Shown piece after piece: positions 57,775 through 61,975 of a stretch of DNA of 61,975 nucleotides. The position numbers and the translations under genes were made by a program. Positions within the stretch are counted from its first letter, which is position 1; each line of letters opens with the position of its first letter. The stretch spans positions 1-61,975 of the forward strand of contig NZ_FXAN01000052.1 of the NCBI RefSeq assembly GCF_900176645.1. Reading direction: 5' to 3'. The notes below the pieces were generated by a model. It did not search any database, was not told where the DNA came from, and saw nothing but the letters and a program-made list of their open reading frames with translations. The stretch comes from Burkholderia singularis. Its GTDB lineage: Bacteria; Pseudomonadota; Gammaproteobacteria; Burkholderiales; Burkholderiaceae.

Positions 57775-58512
57775 GTGAATTTAAGCGGAAAATGCAAAGC
57801 ACCGGACGTTCGGGAAAACACTGTGTTGCGCACGGCCGCGACGCTCGCGCACTCGCCGGTCTTCCGCGGCATGCCCGACGCGTTCATTGCGCGCGTCGCG
57901 CAACACGCGATCGAACGGCATCTGCGTGACGCGGACATCCTGTACCGGAAGAACGATCCCGACGATTTCATCGCGATCGTCGTGATCGGCAAAATCTATT
58001 CGACGCTCTACGGCCCCGACGGACGCGAGTTGATCATCGGCGACGCGGGGCCAGGCGAGCTTGTCGGCGAAACTGCGCTTGCCGATCCGCGCGGCCGGCT
58101 CGCCACGGCATTCGCGTGCGGCCCCACGATCCTGCTGATGGTGGCCCGCGCGCATTTCGATATCCTGCTCGGCGAGCCGCGCTTCGTCGCCCGCATCGTC
58201 ACGCAGCTCTGCTCGCGCGTGCGCGATACGGCCGATTTCGTCGAATCCGCCTGCCTGCATCGCCTCGAGGCGCGGCTTGCGCGCCACTTCATCCCGTTGA
58301 TCGACGAACAGGGGCTCAGTGAAAGCGGCGGCATCCGCGTGCCGTTTCCGCGCAACCAAAGTCTGCTCGCGGCAATGGTCAATGCGAGCCGACCGAAAAT
58401 CAACGCAGTATTACAGCAATGGCGACGCACGGGATTAGTGAAATGGACCAATAACAGTCTTCTTATTACAGATCTCGAAAAATTCAAGCGCAAAGCCTAT
58501 GCCGATTCCTAA
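57775..58512 (+). CDS. Crp/Fnr-family transcriptional regulator
   Basis: A 245-residue regulator with a cyclic-nucleotide-binding-like N-terminal barrel (SPVFRGMPDAFIARVAQHAI, IVVIGKIYSTLYGPDGREL, GPGELVGETALADPRGRLAT) and a C-terminal winged helix (IRVPFPRNQSLLAAMVNASR, then KINAVLQQWRRTGLVKWT). It lacks the N-terminal Cys cluster of FNR, so is not a 4Fe-4S oxygen sensor of that type. GTG 57775 is preferred because AGGGG is 6 bases upstream; ATG 57730 gives 15 more residues but has a poor site. It is first in a rightward cluster ending in Reb genes and is a candidate regulator of it. Confidence 0.87.
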   Translation: MNLSGKCKAPDVRENTVLRTAATLAHSPVFRGMPDAFIARVAQHAIERHLRDADILYRKNDPDDFIAIVVIGKIYSTLYGPDGRELIIGDAGPGELVGETALADPRGRLATAFACGPTILLMVARAHFDILLGEPRFVARIVTQLCSRVRDTADFVESACLHRLEARLARHFIPLIDEQGLSESGGIRVPFPRNQSLLAAMVNASRPKINAVLQQWRRTGLVKWTNNSLLITDLEKFKRKAYADS

Positions 58513-58541
58513 ACGGCGTGCGCAAACCGTATTTCACTGAT

Positions 58542-58557
58542 TGTTCCCGCGGGAACA
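58542..58557. promoter_or_regulatory. Perfect 16-bp palindrome upstream of the sigma-factor gene
   Basis: TGTTCCCGCGGGAACA is self-complementary over all 16 bases. It lies 29 bases after the Crp/Fnr gene and 65 bases before the sigma-factor start, the expected operator position. The half-site is not the classical CRP or FNR sequence, so the binding protein is unknown. Confidence 0.6.
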
Positions 58558-58622
58558 GCATCCGTATTTCGCGCTGTCCAGAATGTGCTTCAGATAAATC
58601 AAAACGCAAACGGGGGCCGAAC

Positions 58623-59192
58623 ATGGAGCAGCAATGCGCAATCGCGGCAAATACCACGCCTGCCGCATCGATCGAAGCGCGTTTCGCCGAAGCCTGGGAC
58701 AAAGTACGGCCGAATCTATGGCAGCGCGCGCGTCGGCTGTCGCGCGGCGATCGCGACAAAGCCGACGAGCTGCTCGCGATCACCGCGCTGAAGGTGTTCG
58801 TCTACATGCGCAACGCGCCGCAGCGCATTCGCGAGCCCGAAGGCTTCATGTTCATGGTACTCAACCACGTGTTTCTCGATAGCGTGCGGCGCGGCGCTCG
58901 CGACCGGCAGATCTTCGACTACTCGACCGACAGCCATTCGCTCGACGCGCGCACGGTCGCAAGCGACGATTCGTCCATCCAGCGCCGCTTCGAGATCGCG
59001 CAAATGCTGTCGATGATCGAGCGTGCGGTGGACCGCCTGCCCGCGCCGGAGCAGGCGCTGTTTCGCATGAAGTTCCAGCAGGATCTGCCGTATCCGGTCA
59101 TCGCGGCGGAGTTCGGCATCAACGAAGCGCTCGCGCGCAAACGGATCGAAACGATCCGCCGCAAGCTGCGCAAGCTGGTCGATGTGAATTGA
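58623..59192 (+). CDS. Sigma-70 family (ECF-like) RNA polymerase sigma factor
   Basis: The 189-residue protein has region 2 (RARRLSRGDRDKADELLAI, then FMFMVLNHVFLDSVRRGAR) and region 4 (LPAPEQALFRMKFQQDLPYP, then VIAAEFGINEALARKRIETI) joined by a short linker, the two-domain ECF plan. No anti-sigma factor gene follows. ATG 58623 has a G-rich GGGGGCC upstream. It stands between the regulator and the Reb structural genes on the same strand, so it probably directs polymerase to the Reb genes. Confidence 0.88.
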   Translation: MEQQCAIAANTTPAASIEARFAEAWDKVRPNLWQRARRLSRGDRDKADELLAITALKVFVYMRNAPQRIREPEGFMFMVLNHVFLDSVRRGARDRQIFDYSTDSHSLDARTVASDDSSIQRRFEIAQMLSMIERAVDRLPAPEQALFRMKFQQDLPYPVIAAEFGINEALARKRIETIRRKLRKLVDVN

Positions 59193-59310
59193 CGCGCAAA
59201 GCCGCCTCACAAGCCGCGCGCGCGCGCGTTCTTCAAGAGAGCCTGGCCATGCGCGCCAGGCGCAGCCCGCGCCGCGCGCGGCGCCCCCCTCACATCGCAA
59301 GGAGCCTCTC

Positions 59311-59952
59311 ATGCGTCCCGGAGACATCGTATTAAGCGTCGCAAGACAAGACGACCCTGTCGGCACCAAGCTGCCGCGCGTGCTGATCAGGGCAGGCCAA
59401 TGGCTCAAGGCCAGCTTCTTCGGCAAAGCCGATCCCGAGGTGCCGATCGTGCATGCGGCGATCGCGATCGACGACGAGCGCGTCATCGAAAGCGTCGGCG
59501 AAGGGATCGTCGAGACCAACCTGAACGACGATCCGCAGCGCAGCGCGCTGATCTACTCGTGCTTCGGCGATCGCCTTGCCGAAGCGGCCGTCATCGCCGC
59601 GCAGCAGTTCTACGACAACGGCGCGGTCGCATCGATCCCCGCGCGCTACAGCAAGTGGGCGGCGATGCTGTCGATCTTCAGGAACAGCAGCTACGGCGCC
59701 GATCTGAGCGAACGCATCAACGAGTCGGTCGATATCGGCAGCGCGTCGTTCTGCTCGCAGTTCGTCGCGAATTGCTATGAAGTCGGCAATTTGTATATGA
59801 GCGCGAACCTGTTGCCGCCTCCGCCGCCGGTGTTTCAACTCCGGCCTTCCGCGATGACGCCCTACGATCTCGCGCTGCAATGCGAAAGCGATGGCCGCTT
59901 CGCGTTGACGGGCTTCTGGGACGAAGGCACGCAGGTCAACTTCGCGTCGTGA
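59311..59952 (+). CDS. Permuted papain/NlpC-P60-like enzyme (YiiX-type)
   Basis: A 213-residue cytoplasmic-looking protein. MRPGDIVLSV at the start, His48 in PIVHAAIAIDDERVIES and a late Cys148 in SASFCSQFVANCY give the His-before-Cys order of circularly permuted NlpC/P60 proteins such as YiiX/YebB and LRAT. This fold hydrolyses amide or ester bonds in peptidoglycan, lipids or proteins. No signal peptide is present. AAGGAG precedes the ATG. It lies immediately before rebB on the same strand and may act in cell lysis or R-body release, which is only inference. Confidence 0.75.
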   Translation: MRPGDIVLSVARQDDPVGTKLPRVLIRAGQWLKASFFGKADPEVPIVHAAIAIDDERVIESVGEGIVETNLNDDPQRSALIYSCFGDRLAEAAVIAAQQFYDNGAVASIPARYSKWAAMLSIFRNSSYGADLSERINESVDIGSASFCSQFVANCYEVGNLYMSANLLPPPPPVFQLRPSAMTPYDLALQCESDGRFALTGFWDEGTQVNFAS

Positions 59953-60021
59953 ACACGTGAAGCAAGCGCCGGTGCGCGGATCGCGCGCCGGTGATGTCAG
60001 CTTTCATCCAAAGGAGCCGTC

Positions 60022-60261
60022 ATGGCCGAGGGCACTCAAGTCAACACGCAGATCACGGATGCGGTCACGCAAACCAACGTCAAGGTCGTGGCCGAAGCGC
60101 CCGCCCAGGCAATCGCATCGCTCTATCAGGTCGCCAGTCACGCGGCCGGCCTGTCGCTACAGAACGCCGTGCAGAGCCAGCAGGCGCTCAATCAGGTATC
60201 GACAGCCGTGGTGTCGAAAGCAGTCGCGCTGATCATGGCGATCGGTGTCTCGTCGACATGA
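60022..60261 (+). CDS. rebB: RebB-family R-body structural protein
   Basis: The 79-residue protein is a near-textbook Reb protein: VNTQITDAVTQTNVKVVAEA, PAQAIASLYQVASHAAGLSL and ALNQVSTAVVSKAVALIMAI. Reb proteins (RebA/RebB, killing-trait family) polymerise into coiled R-body ribbons that unroll abruptly and rupture membranes, known from Paramecium symbionts and present in many proteobacteria. AAAGGAG lies 5 bases before the ATG, a strong site fitting a highly made structural protein. The family call is firm; that R-bodies are actually formed here is inference. Confidence 0.9.
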   Translation: MAEGTQVNTQITDAVTQTNVKVVAEAPAQAIASLYQVASHAAGLSLQNAVQSQQALNQVSTAVVSKAVALIMAIGVSST

Positions 60262-60286
60262 TGCTCATCCGAAGGAGCGCTCGATC

Positions 60287-61318
60287 ATGGGAGCATTCTG
60301 GAACACACTGAAAAGCCGATTGGCCCCGCCCACCAAGCCGCAGCACGATGACGCAGATACGGGCGGCGCACCAACGCGAGCCGGCGAGCCGCTTGCATCC
60401 GGGCACGCGGCGGGCACGCAACCGGCAGCGGCAGCGCAGGCGGCCGGCGCGGCGCAGCCAAGCGCGACAGCGGCGCCGGCCACCGACGCCACAGCGGCTG
60501 GTGCGCAAACAGCGGCGCCAGCATCCGCCTCCGCAGCGGCAGCGGCAGCGGCAGCGCCCGCCGATTCGACACCGCACGCCGGAGTTGCACAGACGGCGCC
60601 GCATACGGCGGGGAGGCCGGCCGCCGTTGCATCATCCTCCGCCACAGGCACGCAATCCGGCGGCGAAGCGGTCAGCGCCGGCGTAACCGAATCGCCTGCG
60701 CGACCCGGCACATCCGCCCCGGCCGCGGCCCCCGCCGCCGGGCCGGACAACGCATCAGCCGGCACGCCGGCGGCCTCCACCGGAACGCCCGCCTCCCCCC
60801 GTCCCACCTCTTCTGCGTCGCGGCCGCCTTTGCCCGGCGCTGCCGCATCATCCGAGGCGGCATCCGGAGCAGCCGCTCCCAGCGCGACTGCGAATGCCGG
60901 CCCGCCCCCCGCCACGCAGGCACTGAATCAGCAGATCGTGCAGGCTGTCGAGTTCACCAACGCGGCGAGCGCGTCCTACGCGGCATCCCAGATCGCCACC
61001 GCGCCGAACATGATGATCTCGCAGGCATCGGGGCTCGTCGCGCAGTCCGCCGCGAACTACTTCGACGCCATCAGCAAGATCGCGTTGGCAAGCCAGGGCG
61101 TGCTGATGAAAGAGATGGTCGAGAACATCGGCAAGGGCATGCCGGCGAAGGCGGCCGAGGACGCAGTAGGCGCGCTTGTCGCCGACTTACTGGTGGGCGC
61201 GGCGGCGGCGGTCGCTGCAGCCGCCGGCGCGATCGAAGCCGACGCCGCGAGCTTCGCGCTGGATCGAATCGACAAGAGCCTTTCGTCCTACACCGATCTA
61301 TTCGCGAACCGCAAGTAA
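60287..61318 (+). CDS. Long Reb-like protein with low-complexity N-terminal arm
   Basis: The 343-residue product has a short start (MGAFWNTLKSRLAPP), then about 190 residues almost wholly Ala, Pro, Ser, Thr and Gly, then a Reb-like domain from about 210 (LNQQIVQAVEFTNAASASYA, IATAPNMMISQASGLVAQSA) and an Ala-rich helical C-terminus. Alignment by eye with the upstream RebB shows the shared I..AV..TN....A pattern. GAAGGAG lies 9 bases upstream of the ATG and the gap to rebB is 25 bases, so they are cotranscribed. It could be an assembly or cap subunit. The low-complexity arm is unusual. Confidence 0.78.
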   Translation: MGAFWNTLKSRLAPPTKPQHDDADTGGAPTRAGEPLASGHAAGTQPAAAAQAAGAAQPSATAAPATDATAAGAQTAAPASASAAAAAAAAPADSTPHAGVAQTAPHTAGRPAAVASSSATGTQSGGEAVSAGVTESPARPGTSAPAAAPAAGPDNASAGTPAASTGTPASPRPTSSASRPPLPGAAASSEAASGAAAPSATANAGPPPATQALNQQIVQAVEFTNAASASYAASQIATAPNMMISQASGLVAQSAANYFDAISKIALASQGVLMKEMVENIGKGMPAKAAEDAVGALVADLLVGAAAAVAAAAGAIEADAASFALDRIDKSLSSYTDLFANRK

Positions 61319-61520
61319 GCGGCCGTCGCGTGCATGTGCAATGCGAGGGCATCAACGTCGACAAATGTGCCCCAGCCTGCGTGCTTGCCCGCGCCGTCAC
61401 GCAGCGCCCCTGGCCGCGCCCGCCGCCGCAAGCCCGCACGCGACGCAGCCCGCGCCTCGCGCGGGCCGCCCTCTGCGAGCCGGCATTGCCGGGCCTAATC
61501 CGTTTGCAAGGAGAAGCATC

Positions 61521-61975
61521 ATGAGCGACGTCCAATCCGGGTTCGACGATTTCAAGCAAGCCGTCGAAAGCTTCATCGGCTCCGAAGTCAGAGCGCAAAC
61601 CGTGCCGCTACTGCGCCTGATCTATCGGCAGTTGAAACAGACACCGCCTGCGGCCAGCGCGCCGCGCCCGGGCCGCGCCGCGCTTGCGCTTGCACGGCTC
61701 GCCGCCGATGCGGCGATCGACGAAGGCTTGCATCTCACCGAAGCGACGATCAACGAGTTGCTGCAATCGCTGCCTCAAGTACCGGCCGTACCCGCGCCAC
61801 AGCCGGTTTCCGGGCGCGCATCGAGCACGCCGGAACCATCGCCATCGCCATCGCCATCGCCATCGCCTGCGCCTGCGCCTGCGCCATCGTCCGCGCCCAG
61901 CGATGCGCCGTCACCGATATCGCATCAAGCCCCGTCGCCTGCATCCGCGCCCGTCCCTGCCATTGCCGCTGCGGC
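61521..61975 (+). CDS. Pro/Ser/Ala-rich protein of the Reb locus, N-terminal part, cut by window end
   Basis: ATG 61521 has a good AAGGAGA upstream and opens a frame of at least 151 codons running off the edge. The first 90 residues look folded and helical (MSDVQSGFDDFKQAVESFIG, LLRLIYRQLKQ, ALARLAADAAIDEGLHLTEA), then (PS)5(PA)3PS and further Pro/Ser/Ala-rich sequence follow. I do not recognise the N-terminal domain. Position, strand and composition tie it to the two preceding Reb-type genes, and a Reb domain may lie beyond the edge, as in the neighbour. Confidence 0.68.
   Translation, partial: MSDVQSGFDDFKQAVESFIGSEVRAQTVPLLRLIYRQLKQTPPAASAPRPGRAALALARLAADAAIDEGLHLTEATINELLQSLPQVPAVPAPQPVSGRASSTPEPSPSPSPSPSPAPAPAPSSAPSDAPSPISHQAPSPASAPVPAIAAA
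61836..61889. repeat. Hexanucleotide tandem repeat in the last gene
   Basis: Five CCATCG units, three CCTGCG units and another CCATCG run in frame and encode alternating Pro-Ser and Pro-Ala. Changes in copy number would not shift the frame. Confidence 0.85.

Noticed and set aside
58542..58557. LexA box
   Set aside because: The half-sites are GTTCCC/GGGAAC with no CTGT-N8-ACAG spacing, and no SOS gene is adjacent.

Overview
The window is dense, high-GC bacterial chromosome, almost certainly from Burkholderia sensu stricto and most likely the B. pseudomallei group. The evidence is a close homologue of the KirBac1.1 potassium channel, a cobalamin-dependent methionine synthase split in two genes, a PhaM-type granule protein, and the argS-SPOR-dsbA-SDR and bioA-F-D-B orders. 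The genus call rests on remembered protein families, not on a search. No rRNA, tRNA, CRISPR array, transposase or integrase is visible. Most of the window is ordinary core chromosome.

Layout. 1-6631: a ferritin-like gene cut by the window edge, a patatin phospholipase, PhaM, and a fumarylacetoacetate-hydrolase-family gene divergent from an IclR regulator, then a DUF3108 protein. 6856-16034: housekeeping (DUF3567, split metH, DUF1840, argS, SPOR-domain protein, dsbA, an SDR). 16398-21503: a tripartite EmrAB-type efflux pump with outer-membrane factor and its TetR regulator; the same palindrome lies in front of the pump and of tetR. 21725-24469: an SDR and a MarR regulator, divergent, followed by a thiolase, with a shared ATGCATATRCAT motif. 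24655-32882: an orphan DppA-like binding protein, a metallo-beta-lactamase-fold enzyme, aceK, a carbonic anhydrase overlapping a second thiolase, an SDR and a YchJ-type protein. 33193-36584: a secreted PQQ-propeller dehydrogenase divergent from a secreted alpha/beta hydrolase. 37461-41851: the biotin operon with overlapping stops and starts and a strong terminator. 42035-45746: two alkaline phosphatases and a His-rich exported protein behind a Pho-box-like repeat. 46649-57274: S1/P1 nuclease, EAL phosphodiesterase, Na+/H+ antiporter, fused indolepyruvate oxidoreductase, KirBac channel and a sulfate-binding protein.

Two places look unusual. First, an AT-rich patch around 45.9-46.6 kb holds a 74-residue gene whose product has a double-glycine leader and a hydrophobic LPGI-repeat core, which looks like a bacteriocin or RiPP precursor with no export gene beside it. 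Second, the right end (57.8 kb to the edge) is an R-body (Reb) type locus: a Crp/Fnr regulator, a perfect 16-bp palindrome, a sigma factor, a circularly permuted papain/NlpC-like enzyme, a short RebB protein, a long Reb-like protein with an extreme low-complexity arm, and a further Pro/Ser/Ala-rich protein cut by the window end. All genes there run the same way, most with strong ribosome binding sites, which suggests one regulated programme. Reb proteins build extendable protein ribbons in other proteobacteria.
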